From Posidonia oceanica (taxonomy: Eukaryota > Streptophyta > Magnoliopsida > Alismatales > Posidoniaceae), in NCBI GenBank assembly GCA_037176725.1, contig JAZBRS010000020.1, forward strand, positions 53,162,001-53,226,000: 64,000 nucleotides of DNA, in the 5' to 3' direction. The notes below the pieces were generated by a model that did no database searches, was not told the origin of the DNA, and worked only from the letters and a program-made list of their open reading frames with translations. Positions 1-11,121 of the stretch are shown here, one piece after another. The number at the start of each line of letters is the position of its first letter. Positions within the stretch are counted from its first letter, which is position 1. The position numbers and the translations under genes were made by a program.

Positions 1-1619
1 CTCACAAGCCCCCTCTTGCAGCACACTCCTCCTCCTGCGTCCACTCCACATTTCGGCGATGGCAGCCTCACGAGCTCACCTGCTCGCTGGCCTCCTCAGT
101 GGCTGCCAACACCCTTGCCACCTGCCAATTGCCCTGTCCAAGCCTTCTGCACACCATGCTCCAATCAAGTGCACCCAGCAGACCAAAACCATTCCCACCT
201 TCCTCCTTCGTGGGTCGGCAAGCACAATCAGAGGAGAGAGCAAGAGAGAACCCAAAAAAAATCCTCCATTTTTTCCCACCTGCAACTCCTAGAGCTTCCA
301 GACCTTGCACACACCCGCACACCCATTCCCAGCACCCCAAACTACTCCATAGCACTCACCACACTTCCACCTTCTCGGCCCGACCTTCAGCTCTCCACCA
401 CATGCCCCACAGAGCACCTCCTCCACCACAAACACTTGCCCACCACTTCTGCCCAGAAACCACCCAAACCTCCAACTCAGCACCCAGAACAAACCAGCAC
501 TTCCAGACCTCTCCATCACCCTCACCAGACCTCCACCAACTTCGAGCATCGTCCACCAGCATCCAGAGGGCCACAAAATACCTGATTGAGCTCAGTAGCT
601 CACCCTGCAACCCAAAATCCCAATTTCTATCCGGAGGTGGCTAACTCACTTCTAGACAGCCCCGAGGCACTCTCTCGACCCCAGGAGCGTCCTCCGATCG
701 CCGCACGCCTCCGTCGACGCTCACAGCATCGCAGCGAGCTCCGTCAGACAGCAGCACCCAAGTCAACGTTGCCAGCATGCGTCGGCCTTCATCACAGGTC
801 AGTAGCATCGTATTTAAGTTCATTGCATGCCTACGGTCCTTTCTAGATAGTTAAATCTTGGTTTAGAGGCATGTAGCTCTAGGTCGTCGCCTCCATGGAG
901 TCGTCTTCCCCGATGAGCTCCGTCAGCCTCCGTCACATGCAGGCACCTCCGGACCTCTACTGTCGCTCCAGAGCTTCCCCCGAGCTCCATAGAAGCACTC
1001 CGGATCTGCTACAGACCTGCGCGACGCCCGCAGCAGCCCCATGCACGTCCTTTGCCTCTGCAACCGCCGGAGACCTCCATTGAGGTTGATCTAGCACTCC
1101 AGAGCAACCCCGGCCGTCGGACCTTCCCTGAAGCTTCACCCGACCTCTAGGATGCTGGATCAGCGCTGCCCGGCTTCCTCCGCAGCCTCCAGCACCTATC
1201 CCGACCTCCACCGTCTCTGCAAGTTAGCGCCGAGTCGTACAGACGTCTCCACCACCGCAGTGCCTCCACGACGCCTCCGCTGCATCCGCTTGAGCTCTGG
1301 GATGCTTCCCAGACTCCGCCACAGCAGCTCCAGAGCTTCCAGAAGCCAGACCACCTCTAGCTTCACCTGCAAAAGATCATCGCGCCGTCAGGACGCTCCG
1401 GGCACTGCCACTCGTTGCCGAAGCCTCCAGCGCACTCCCCCAGACCTGCTCCAGCCTCCTGGACTCTCAGCCGCAGCCGCCAACTACCGGATCGCCGCCA
1501 GCACCTCCGTCTTCCCCAACATAGCCTGCTGAAGCCCGTGGTTTCCTGTAGAACTGTGCATGCATAATGTTTTGATTTTATTTTTGATTAATGCATTGAA
1601 ATTATTTGCTGCGGTTTAT

Positions 1620-2860
1620 TTTAATTGCATCTGGGTCCGGCTGTGGTTTAGATTTGATTTAATTCTGATTTAAATCTTATTGCATTAAAGTCTGGTCCAA
1701 CATTTATCTTTATTTGCATGCAGGTCCTTGATACATGTTTTAAAAATGCATCTGAATGTTAATTTATGCATGCATTGCATTTAGGTCCCTAAGTTTGTTT
1801 AAATTGCATTTCAGTCCACTATTGATTGAAAAATCATTTAATGTGCATTTAAATCTTATTGCATTGCATTTAAATCTCCTATTTTGTTTTAATTGCAAGT
1901 GAGTCTATCTACAGTTCATGCATTTCATTTAAATCAGCATTTTACCATACTGCATTGCATAAAAAACCCTAAAAATATTTTATTTGCATGTAAGTCCTCT
2001 TCATGGTTTGAAAATCATTTAATTTTGATTTAAAACCATATTACATTGCATTAAAATATAGCATGTTTGCATAATTGCATGTTAGTCCATTTGCATGGTT
2101 GGAAAATCATTTAAATGTGTTTTAAAAACCATATTGCATTGAAATAAAATGCCACATGTTTCCAGATTTGCTTTTCAGTCCTTGTATCAATTGGTTTTCA
2201 TTTAAATCATGCATTTAAACTATATTGCATTGCTAAAAAACCCAAAAAGATAGTTTAATTGCATTTCGGTCCTTAGAGCATGCATTAATGTCATTTAAAT
2301 GCCATGTTTACCTTATTGCATTGCATCATAAAACCAGAAAAATACTCTAATTGCATTTAGGTCCTCCTGTTGTGAAGCAGTAGCCTATTTGAACTTGTTT
2401 GCATTGCATAAAACCCCTGTAACTTATTTTATTTGCACATAGGTCCAAGCACAGCATGCATGTCTTCTGTCTTTTTGCATCTTTTCATTTCAGTTGCATC
2501 CAAAGCTTTTTAATAATTGCACTTAAGTCCTTGCATCAATTGATTTCATTTAAATGGCATTTTTAACTATATTGCATTGCATTAAAGCCCTCTAATTTTC
2601 TGAAATTGCATGTCAGTCCATGCTTTTAGTTTGTGCATGTTTGTTTGCTTTCCATGCATTGCACTTAAGTCCCATACGTTTTTAAAATTGCATTTTGGTC
2701 CTTTCTTGCATTTTTGCATGCATATCTTACTGTTAGCATTGCATTCAGCCCATGCATCATTGCATCTGCATTCTTGCATGCATTAGCCTAGTTTTGCACA
2801 CCCCTAGGAGCATTTTGCACATTGGCCCTTGTAGTTTCCCAAACTGCACTTAGGTCCTTG
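1620..2860 (+). repeat. Degenerate ~90-bp tandem array in LTR type 1
   Basis: The phrase ATTGCATTTAGGTCC and variants recur near 1716, 1775, 1803, 1890, 1983, 2076, 2165, 2258, 2347, 2428, 2517, 2606, 2659 and 2687. The commonest spacing is 81-93 bases. Between phrases lie CATTTAAAT and TATTGCATTGCAT motifs, so the unit is about 90 bp. The same array occurs in the 3' LTR (about 41410-42660), in LTR type 2 and, antisense, in the LTR of element D. Confidence 0.75.
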
Positions 2861-3036
2861 CAATGCATTTTTGCATGCATAACATCCCCGTAGCATTGCA
2901 CATGGTCCCATGCACCCATTTGGGCATTGCTAGCCTTTTAGCATGTAAGCCACCCACGCATTGCACGCATTTAGGGGCTAGTTGCACTTAAACCCTTGCT
3001 TATCCCATCTGAAGCACTGCATAGCATTCATTGCAC

Positions 3037-3510
3037 CTGTATTTGCATCGTTTTGCATGCATGCATCCGTTTTGCATTGCATTTGCATCGTTTTGCATGC
3101 ATGCATGCATCCGTTTTGCATTGTATTTGCATCGTTTTGCATGCATGCATCCGTTTTGCATTGCATTTGCATCGTTTTGTGTGCATGCATCTGTTTTGCA
3201 TCGCATTTGCATCATTTTGCATGCCAGCCTTGTTTTCTCTTGCATTCTGCATCGTTTTGCATGCCACTTTATTTTATTTGCATATTGCTTGCATTTTTGC
3301 ATTGTTTTGCGTGCTCGCCCTGTTTTCTCTTGCATTCTGCATCGTTTTGCATGCCGTTTTGTTTTATTTGCATATCGCTTGTATTTTTGCATCATTTAGC
3401 GTGCCTGCCTTGTTTTCTCTTGCATTCTGCATCGTTGTGCGTGCCGCTTTGTTTTATTTGCATATCGCTTGCATTTTTGCATCGTTTTGCGTACCCGTCT
3501 TGGTATTCCC
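3037..3510 (+). repeat. TTTTGCATGC-type minisatellite in LTR type 1
   Basis: Short units built from GCATCGTTTTGCATGCATG repeat through this stretch with 30-45 base spacing and then shade into units with GCGTGCCCGC. Overlapping open frames on both strands (such as 2982-3575) are by-products of the repeat and encode cysteine/alanine-rich tandem peptides. The homologous stretch of the 3' LTR is 42840-43160. Confidence 0.7.
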
Positions 3511-3574
3511 TTGCATGTCGCTTGCATTGCATTGCTTTCGCCGCAGTTTTGTTTTATCACCTGCATTTGCATTA

Positions 3575-3910
3575 GGGCATTGATGCTTACTGCCTAGGAG
3601 TTCTCACGGACTAGGGTTCGCCCAATTCGGAACACTAGCTACGTTGTTGAGCTCATAGCTTGCACGTTTAATTCCCTGCACACATCTTAGCACTTAGAGC
3701 ACGCATTAGAGCATGCATTCAGACATTCATTGCATTTAGGCATTAGGCAAGCATTTCCCTACATTTGCGAGCGAGATTGCCTTAGAAAGACCGATTCTCG
3801 GACGTATCGGGGTGCCTAACACCTTCCCGGTGCGTAACAGGAGTCCTTGCCCTTTCTCTTGGCCCGCATTGACCATTCCTTCATCCTAGGCACGAGTCAT
3901 AGCATAGCAT
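3575..3910 (+). other. Conserved LTR blocks 1 and 2 (R/U5-like), B 5' LTR
   Basis: Block 1 (about 3580-3672) reads CTTACTGCC...GGAGTTCTCACG...TTCGCCC...TTCGGAACAC. Block 2 (about 3780-3850) carries AGAAAGACCGATTCTCGG and GGTGCCTAACACCTTCCC. Both recur in all five LTR ends in the window although flanking LTR sequence differs. GGTG-CCTAA-CACC and CCGA-TTC-TCGG can each fold into a small stem-loop. Role unknown; a packaging, dimerisation or RNA-processing signal is inference. Confidence 0.65.
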
Positions 3911-6900
3911 AGCATAGCATAGCATTACATTGCATTGCACCCCATTTCGACAAGGCTGAATTGGCAGATCTCCCTGGCGGCTAGGAAAAAAAATCAAAAT
4001 TACACCTTTCTCTTCGCCCTTCCTTTCAAATCAAAACCCCACCTTAAACCTCAAAACCAAATCTAAAACTACACCCATTTTCTAACCTAGAAAACCACCC
4101 CATAACCCTCTCAAAACCTTACCCTGAAACCATCCAAGACCTTACCCTAAAACCATCCAATTGCAGGTCCAAATCCACACCATTCCCTTCCTCTTTCCCC
4201 TTAAAAAAATCCCAAACTTAACCTAGAATCACACCCCTTTTCCAAGTCCAAAAACTAACCAAACACCATAGGAGAACTCACCATCCCTGACTTAACAAAC
4301 CCACCAAAAATCCTAGAAACTTTCAAATCAAAACCACCCCCAAAAACCCTAGGAAACTTAGGCAAAACTACCCTTTTTCTACACCTCAAAACCCTTCCAA
4401 AACTTTCTCAAAACCAAACCAAAACCCTAAGTGCCACACTAGAGACCCTAGACTACACACCCACCAAATTTCACCCCTTTTTGAAACCTCTAAGACCTCC
4501 ATTTATCCAAATTATCCTTTTCTCTCTCCCGGATTATTCTTTTCTCTCTCCTCTCTCTCTCCTGATTATCCTCCTTCTTTTCACCTCCTTTTCTCCCTCC
4601 TTTTTGTCTGGCTGTGGGCCCCCCTTGTGCTCCTATCTGTTCTCAATCTTATTCCTATTTTTATCTTATTTTTACCATTTTCTTTGATTTTCAAAAAATT
4701 ATTTTCCTTCAACTCCTCTCTTTCCTATTTATCCCTCCATTTCTCCCTTTTCCTCTCCTTTCTAATTTCCTCTTCTCCTCTCTTGCTAAACCCCTAAAAA
4801 ACCTTTAAAAACATTTAAAACTCTAAAACAAAAGAGAAACAAGTCAAAATCCTAAAAATAAATAATTAAAAACTTAGACAAACAATCAAAAGCAAAACCT
4901 AACTAAATACAATTAAAAAGGGAAATTGAGAATGCAATCTAAAAAATACAAAACAAACAAAAGAAAATGCTATAAAATCAGAGAAAAAACCAAAATGTAA
5001 TCGAAACAAGCCAGAGTAAAAAATCCTACTGAGAAAAATAAAAAAAAACAAATCCTAGAAGGAAAGAAAACAACTTAAAATACCAAGGCAAGTAATCAAA
5101 AAAAAGGAGGAAAACTTAACTTAACAATTCTAAAAGAAACAATTTGAAAACTTAATTAAAAAGAAAAGAACAAACAATCAAAATTAGAAGAAAACACTTA
5201 ATTAGAAACCTAACAAGAAAAACTTAACTAAAGAAATATATATTAAAAGAATTCAACAAACAAAATCAAATTTAAAACAAAACTTAAACAAAACCCTAAA
5301 AAAGATTAAAATCAAAGGCTAAAACTCTCCCTAATTAATTTAAAAACGATCTTTAAAAAGCCTAATCAAAAGTTCCAAAGATTTAACAAGAAAAACGTAA
5401 CTAAAAGACAATTTAAAAACTTAACAAACATTTAAACAAAAATCAAAAACCACTTAAAGAAAACTCAAAATCCTAATCAAAACTAAAACTCCTTAATCCT
5501 AAAATCCTAAATAAAAACAACCATTAAAAAACCTAATCTAAAAATCCTAACTTGGGCGATCACCTTAAAGTCTTTTTATTTTTATTCCCATTTTATTTTA
5601 TTTTATTCTTTTTTATCCTTCTTCTTTCTCCTCTTTCTTTCTTTTCCTTCCTTCTTCCCTTTCTTTTCTATCTCTTCTTCTTTTGGTCCAGCCCATCTGA
5701 CCCAACTCTTTCCCTCCTTCCTTCCTTCCTTCTTTCTTTATTTCTTTTCTCCACAAGCCCACAGCCCATGCACGATTTCCCCTCCTCCTTCCCTCCTTCT
5801 CTTCTTCTTCTTCCATTCTTCTCCCTCTCTCTCAGGATGCAAAAACGACAGAACCTTCTCCTCTCTTTTCAAATCTCGCCTGACACCACCATGGACTTCC
5901 CGACCTCACTCCCATGCCCTGTGGCCACCAGACCAGCCCCCCATCACTCCCATGCCCTGCCACCCAAAGACCAAGACCCATTCTTCCTCCCTCTGACCAG
6001 AAAAATCAGTGGAAAGAAGGGGATCAAAAACCAAAAAAATTGGATTCAAACCCGTAGATGCTCATACACCCTCAAGCCCAGAATCTCCAGCTTCCCTTCC
6101 CCACTTCCAGAGCCAGAAACCACCACGAATCACCTCTAAAATTAGCCTCTGAAAAGCTTCAACACCCAACTCCATCAGAACCACCTTCTTCATTGCAAAC
6201 CCACCACTACGAGCCTCCTAAAATCCCCGAACTTGGTACTTAGATTCACCAGAACCCCACCTTCACAGAACACCCAAGATCTCACCACGAGACCCCCCAC
6301 AGCCACCGCATTCCACTACAAACACTTGGGTCCCATTTCTGCCCGATATCTTCAAACATCCAGAACGCCCTCCACACTCAGTGGAATTCACTTCCGTTTC
6401 CTCCCACGCGTTCCCCGAACAACCACCTAGCCGCCCGTGCCTTTGTCTCGACCTGGAACGCCACACACCGCTGTACCCACCTCGGCCTTCGCAGCAGGAG
6501 CTCGGCCGGACCAGATCCTACTCCGAGCTGTAGAACTTGCTTCTGGAAGCTCCGTCATCTTCCTTGGACCTCCGGCGACGTCCCCGAACCACCCCAGCAC
6601 CAGCAGTCGCCGCCCCACGCCGTCACCACTTCTCTCCGGCCGGCCGAGAACCACTTAGGTGGGTGGCCCTCTCCAGCGCGTGTGAGGGGTGAAAGAACCC
6701 TCCTCCAGATTCTCCTCTTCCCCCTCTAGCTCCTCGGCCTTTCCCCGAGGCTTTTCATCGCCTGTGCTGCCCACACGACCTCGCCGAAGTCTTCTTCTTC
6801 TCCGGCGCCGGTCGCCGGCGCTCCGAGCACAGCAGCGCTCCCACGTGCCTCCGCCGCTGCCGACGCCTCGCCGGGCCTCCTCCGCCTCCGCCACAGCACG

Positions 6901-7069
6901 CCGGACTCCCCCGCTCCCCGCCTGCGTCGCGCCGCCCCCTCCTCCACCGGTCCAGAGAAGTCGCCGGTGAAGCTCCGGCCTTCTCCCCTGTAAGCACACC
7001 TTCTACTTCTTTTTTTTTATTTTTCATTAACTTATCATATTTTCCTTACATTGCATTGCTATCATATTA

Positions 7070-7900
7070 AGTTTCTAATATTGCATCTAGGTCCAGCTCA
7101 GTTGAAGCCTCATTTTTAGTCTGATTTAAAATCATATTGAATTGCAGTTAAAACCTATAATCTTTCTTATTTGCACTGTCATCCATATGCAGTTCATTTT
7201 CTTTAGTTGTCTTTTAAATTAAGTCCTGCATGTTTCTTTTATTACATGATGGTCCTCTGCTGTTGTGGTTTAACTTTATCTCTTTAGATCTAGTCCAGTA
7301 AGTTGTTATATTTGCATATCAGTCCGTTCTTAGTTCAACATAACTTGCTATGCTTTACTGTCTGCCCCAGCATGTTTTTATTTTTGCAATTAGGTCCTTT
7401 AGTTGTTAAATGCCATCTAAATGCTTGCTGTTATCTTATTAAATTGCTGTTAAGTCCTGATCTTTGCATTATTTGCAACATGGTCCTCTGATCTGTTATC
7501 AAGCATTCTGTTTTTATCCTTCATTTACTACATTGCATTCTTAGCCCTTGCTTCCTGATTTTGCACCTAGGTCCTCCACATCATGCATGGCATGCATTTA
7601 GCTTGCATTTTTCTTACAAAAATTGCATTTCAACCCCTGCATATTTTAAAATTGCATATAAGTCCTTCGTTTGATTGCAAAGCTTATTCCAATGCATGTT
7701 TACCTTATTAGATTGCATTTTAAACCCTACATCTTGCAAAATTGCATTCAGACCCCCAAGTTTTCAAAAATCTTGCATTTAGATTCCTAATTTTTCAAAA
7801 TCTTTGCATTTAGACACCCATTCTTTCAAAAATTGCATTTAAGTCCTCAATTTTCTGAAAAATCATCCTTAGGTCTTTTCTTGCATTTTGCATGCATTAC
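7070..7900 (+). repeat. Degenerate TTGCAT...AGGTCC array in LTR type 2
   Basis: Copies of the ATTGCATNTAGGTCC phrase occur near 7080, 7312, 7384, 7443, 7471, 7560, 7652 and 7833, with more degenerate forms between. Spacing is less regular than in LTR type 1, but the motif and TTTAAA neighbours are the same, which ties the two LTR types to a common ancestor. Confidence 0.6.
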
Positions 7901-8639
7901 AATCTCACATTCTTGCATTTGGCATCCCTTGTACACACTTAAACACTCTTAGCTCCCCTTCATAGGGGAGGACCAGTTGTGCACACCCCTAGGACCTTTT
8001 GTACACCTAGATCCATTCTTCTCCCCTGTTCTGGCCCCTCTGCCTTGAAGCTGGGATATCTTCCGATCCGGCCGTTGGATCTTCTCAACCAAGCTACCTG
8101 GACGACCCCGGCAGAACGCTCTTCAGCATGGACCAAGCAGATCTCAGATCAGGCTTCAGATTTCCCAGGTAAGTCCTCCTGAACCACGGCACATCATTCA
8201 TTTGCACACCATTTGTATTGCATGCATCGTTTTCGCTTTCTGTTTCCTCGAACATGTAGAATAGGACTTCCTCTTCTTATCTATCAGCTATGCTCCCCTT
8301 TTTCTCGTATTCCCAAGTGCTTTGTGTTGTGTTTCCCCTGGATTCATCGCTAATTATAGCTTTCTTCCCCCCCTTTTTCATGATCTGATCGCACTGCGAG
8401 CTTTGGGCAGCGTGCGAGAAATATCGTGGGACGGTTTAGTGGGAAACAGTTACAAAATGGAGGTGATCCTTCCACTTGCTTATGTTCCCCATTGTAGGTC
8501 TTCACACCTACTCTGCGTGGCCCTTAAACAGTGTCTGTTCTCACACACGTACTGTTTGCTTCTCCTTTCGCTTCTCTTGTCCTCTCTCTTTGCATTTGCA
8601 TCTGCATGGCTTTGTCGTTGTTTTATTCCGCTTTGTTTT

Positions 8640-9135
8640 TGGCACCAATTCGCGTGCCTGCCTCGTTTTGGCATCGTTTTGCATGCCCGCTCCGTCTTTG
8701 GCACCGCCTTGCGTGCCCGCTTTGCTTTTGGCACCGTCTTGCGTGCCCGCTCTGTTTTTGACACCGTTTTGCGTGCCCGCTTCATTTTCTGGCACCGTTT
8801 CACGTGCCCGCTTTGTTTTTGGCACCGTTTCGCGTGCCCACTCCGTCTTTGGCACCGCCTTGCGTGCCCGCTTTGCTTTTGGCACCGTCTTGCATGCCCG
8901 CTCTGTTTTTGGCACCGTTTTGCGTGCCCGCTTCGTTTTCTGGCACCGTCTTGTGTGCCCGCTTTGTTTTTGGCAGCGTTTCGCGTGCCTGCTCTGTCTT
9001 GGCACCGTTTTGCATGCCCTTTGCTTTCTTGCACCGTTTTACGTGCCGCTTTGCCTTCTCGCACTATTTTGCATGTCGATCTTATTTTCTTGCACCGTTT
9101 TGCGTGCCGCTTCTGCTTCTCGCATTGTTTTGCGT
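8640..9135 (+). repeat. 30-bp GGCACCGTnTTGCGTGCCCGC minisatellite
   Basis: About 14-16 head-to-tail copies of a 30-base unit (GGCACCGTCTTGCGTGCCCG then a T-rich 10-mer) fill this stretch. Because the period is divisible by three, long open frames appear on both strands, such as 8322-9218 (+) and 8480-9214 (-), with repeated FGTVLRAR-like or RAGTQNG-like peptides; these are not genes. The 3' LTR copy is at about 29720-30215. Confidence 0.8.
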
Positions 9136-9223
9136 ATCCTATGCCGTTTTCCTTTGCATGTCGCCTGCATTGCTTGGTTTTACCGTCGTTTTGCTTTTTC
9201 GCTTGCATTCGCATATAGGACAG

Positions 9224-9545
9224 TGATGCTTACTGCCTGGAGTTCTCACGAGCCAGGTTTCGCCCGGTTCGGAACACAGACAGCGCTGCTGAGCACTTAG
9301 ACTGCACGTTTACTTTCCTGCATTGCATCCCACCACTTAGAGCACACCTATGAGCATTCATTCAGGCATTCATTGGCATTTAGGCATTCAAATCTGCATT
9401 TCCCTGTGTATGCGAGCGTAAGCCTAGAAAGACAGATTCTCAGGCGTGTCGAGGGTGCCTAACACCTTCCCCGCACGTAATAGGAGTCCTTGCCCAGTCT
9501 TTTGGCCCGCAATGACCATATTGCCCTTGTCCTAGGCATGAGTCA
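9224..9545 (+). other. Conserved LTR blocks 1 and 2, A 5' LTR
   Basis: GATGCTTACTGCCTGGAG and TTCGCCCGGTTCGGAACAC form block 1 (9226-9316); GGTGCCTAACACCTTCCCC forms block 2 (about 9435-9500). Block 1 contains CCTGG...CCAGG, able to pair. This copy has several C-to-T or G-to-A differences from the 3' copy at 30308-30630. Confidence 0.65.
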
Positions 9546-9659
9546 TCTCATTTGCATTTGTTTTCTTTTACGTTGCTTTGCATTACATCTTTTGCTTGGT
9601 TTTGCGTGTTAACTCACGCATTTCCCCCGGTTTTCCTTGTCTCCCGATAATAGACACGG

Positions 9660-9669
9660 TGGCGACTCT
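9660..9669 (+). other. PBS-core duplicate inside the LTR
   Basis: TGGCGACTCT, the first ten bases of the primer-binding site, occurs 132 bases upstream of the true PBS, preceded by TAGACACGG. The same decamer sits at 30745-30754, 43681-43690 and, reversed, 46601-46610, in LTRs of three types. Confidence 0.75.
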
Positions 9670-9791
9670 GAATTGTCTTATCTTCTTCTTTTCTTATCTT
9701 TTCTCCTCTGTTTTAAGTGTTTTCGAGTTGAGCCCTCCTCCTCGGACTTAGCCGCTAATAGTAAGCCTGATTCTGATTGGGATTACTACAG

Positions 9792-9809
9792 TGGCGACTC
9801 TGCTGGGGA
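9792..9809 (+). other. Primer-binding site, tRNA-Arg, element A
   Basis: TGGCGACTCTGCTGGGGA follows the LTR end GGATTACTACA after one spacer base. It is complementary, with one mismatch, to the 3' end of the plant tRNA-Arg whose acceptor end reads CCCCAGCGGAGTCG plus CCA. A tRNA-Arg primer is characteristic of Ogre-type elements. Confidence 0.85.
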
Positions 9810-11121
9810 CTGGCAGACTCCGTCTTTCGTTCCTAGCTTTTTTGCTCACCTGTCTTGCAGCTCTGTCTGTCTTTTGTGCCTTCTCTACCTGTTTTGCTCG
9901 CTTTTCTGTGCAAACTCCTGGCGAGTCACCACGTGGCTACTCCGCTTAGGTTTTGCACCTCCTTTGCCTTGGTTTGTGCTCTATTTTGCTTTGCTATGCC
10001 TCTGTTGCTTGTTTACTTACTTACTTCCTTGCTTCTGCTCTTACTTGCTTTACAGCTTACCTGTCTTTACCTTCTTTATCTTGCTTGCTTGTCGTTGCTT
10101 TATTTCTTGCACGATGCATGTCTACATACTTGTTTGGCAACGATGCATGCTTTTTGAATGATGAATGCTTTCTTTTACACATTTGCTATGTCACTACGCA
10201 TGCACATGCCCTGCTTATATGCCTTTTGACATGATGGACGCTTTCTCTTCACTATCATGCTCACAAACACTCGCACATGCCATGCACTTGCCTTCTGCTG
10301 TGTTGTATGTTGTTTGCCTGCCATATTTGACTGAATTTCTTCCCTTTCGCACATGCCATACCTAGGATAGTAGAGACTTGTCTGCTCTCCCCGTGGTTAA
10401 CTAAAAATGGCAAGTAAAAAGAACTTCTAGGAGCAACTAGAGCCTCCAAACAATCCTTCACCCCCTTGGGTTAATAAAATGCGCAAGATAAAAGACTTTA
10501 ATCATTTGCATAAGCATCATATAGGGCATGCATCTTCTCATCTGAGTCCACCTATTAGTTTGCGAAGGATAGTCCCGGCCTCTTGTTCCACTGCTTTGGG
10601 CATGGCGCAAGTCAGTCGGTCTGTCCCCCCTTTGTTCAGGGGTCGTGTCGGTGTTAGTAGAGGGTACTACCCACGCCTCGGCTGGGTTGAGGCCACCAAC
10701 GCACCACCCTGTCATTACCTGAGCTCTGGGCTAGGAGTTAGGCAGGGAACCCACTTTTCTGACTAGAGTCGGTGACCTGTACACCTAGGGATACTCGAAG
10801 TAGATCACCTGCTAAGATACACTAGGTAGGTAAAGGGGGGCATACTAGAAGGCATACATATCATTCATGCCATCTAACTTAACTCATTTGCATCTGTCTT
10901 TCAGTTTCTAATTCCTGTTTCCTTCAGTTTGTGTTAGCAGTGATCGGTAAGCGAGTTTCCCTTGCTGGAGCTTGAGTACCGACCCTTTCTGACATCCCTG
11001 TTGCGACCTTGTTCGCGACCATTCCCCTTCTGAGCTATCCGCCTTTGCGACGATAGCTCCTATTAGGAATCGCCGTTTGCATACCCGTCACAGCCCTATT
11101 CTCACGTGCTCTAGGTCAGCA
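9810..11121 (+). other. Untranslated leader of element A
   Basis: No credible gene lies here. The part from about 10540 to 10850 (GGATAGTCCC, GTCTGTCCCCCCTTTG, GGTGTTAGTAGAGGGTAC, GAGCTCTGGGC) is conserved in the leaders of B (31780-32070) and D (45990-45620, reverse). It is followed by a pyrimidine stretch with possible splice acceptors at 10904, 10927 and 10940, just before gag. It may include the packaging signal; this is inference. Confidence 0.6.

Larger units (their letters stand above)
1..3945 (+). repeat. 5' LTR of element B (LTR type 1), left part cut by window edge
   Basis: This stretch is colinear with 39856-~43580 of the 3' LTR; about 1 kb of its start lies outside the window. 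In order it holds a GC-rich proline/serine-coding-like segment (1-1540), a T-rich intron-like segment with a ~90-bp degenerate array, a TTTTGCAT minisatellite, and two conserved blocks near the 3' end. A splice-donor-like CACAG|GTCAGT lies at 797/798. At about 3945 the LTR stops in a GCATTGCA run and element A begins. Open frames here (for example 16-585) are low-complexity and not taken as genes. Confidence 0.85.
3946..9790 (+). repeat. 5' LTR of element A (LTR type 2)
   Basis: This pairs with 25015-30875. The 3' copy begins TGTTGACACTCC, whereas this one begins abruptly near CCCCATTTCGACAAGG, so about a dozen terminal bases are lost or changed. Inside are a CCCTAAAACC-rich part, an A-rich part (4800-5560), a pyrimidine tract (5565-5850), a GC-rich coding-like part (6400-7000) ending at CCTGTAAGC, a T-rich array, a perfect splice-donor consensus CAG|GTAAGT at 8168/8169, a 30-bp minisatellite and the conserved blocks. 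It ends GGATTACTACA directly before the PBS. Confidence 0.88.

Noticed and set aside
16..1532. Long plus-strand frames in LTR type 1 (also 39305-40381 and 40951-41331)
   Set aside because: They are low-complexity Pro/Ser/His-rich, overlap frames of equal length in other phases, and break at different points in the two LTR copies.
5552..6658. Frames in LTR type 2 (5552-6139, 6233-7027 and copies at 26634-28111)
   Set aside because: They come from a pyrimidine tract and a GC-rich island, with open frames on both strands and no recognisable domain; start codons are not ATG in several.
8322..9300. Large overlapping frames on both strands
   Set aside because: A 30-bp minisatellite keeps all frames open; the peptides are simple tandem repeats.
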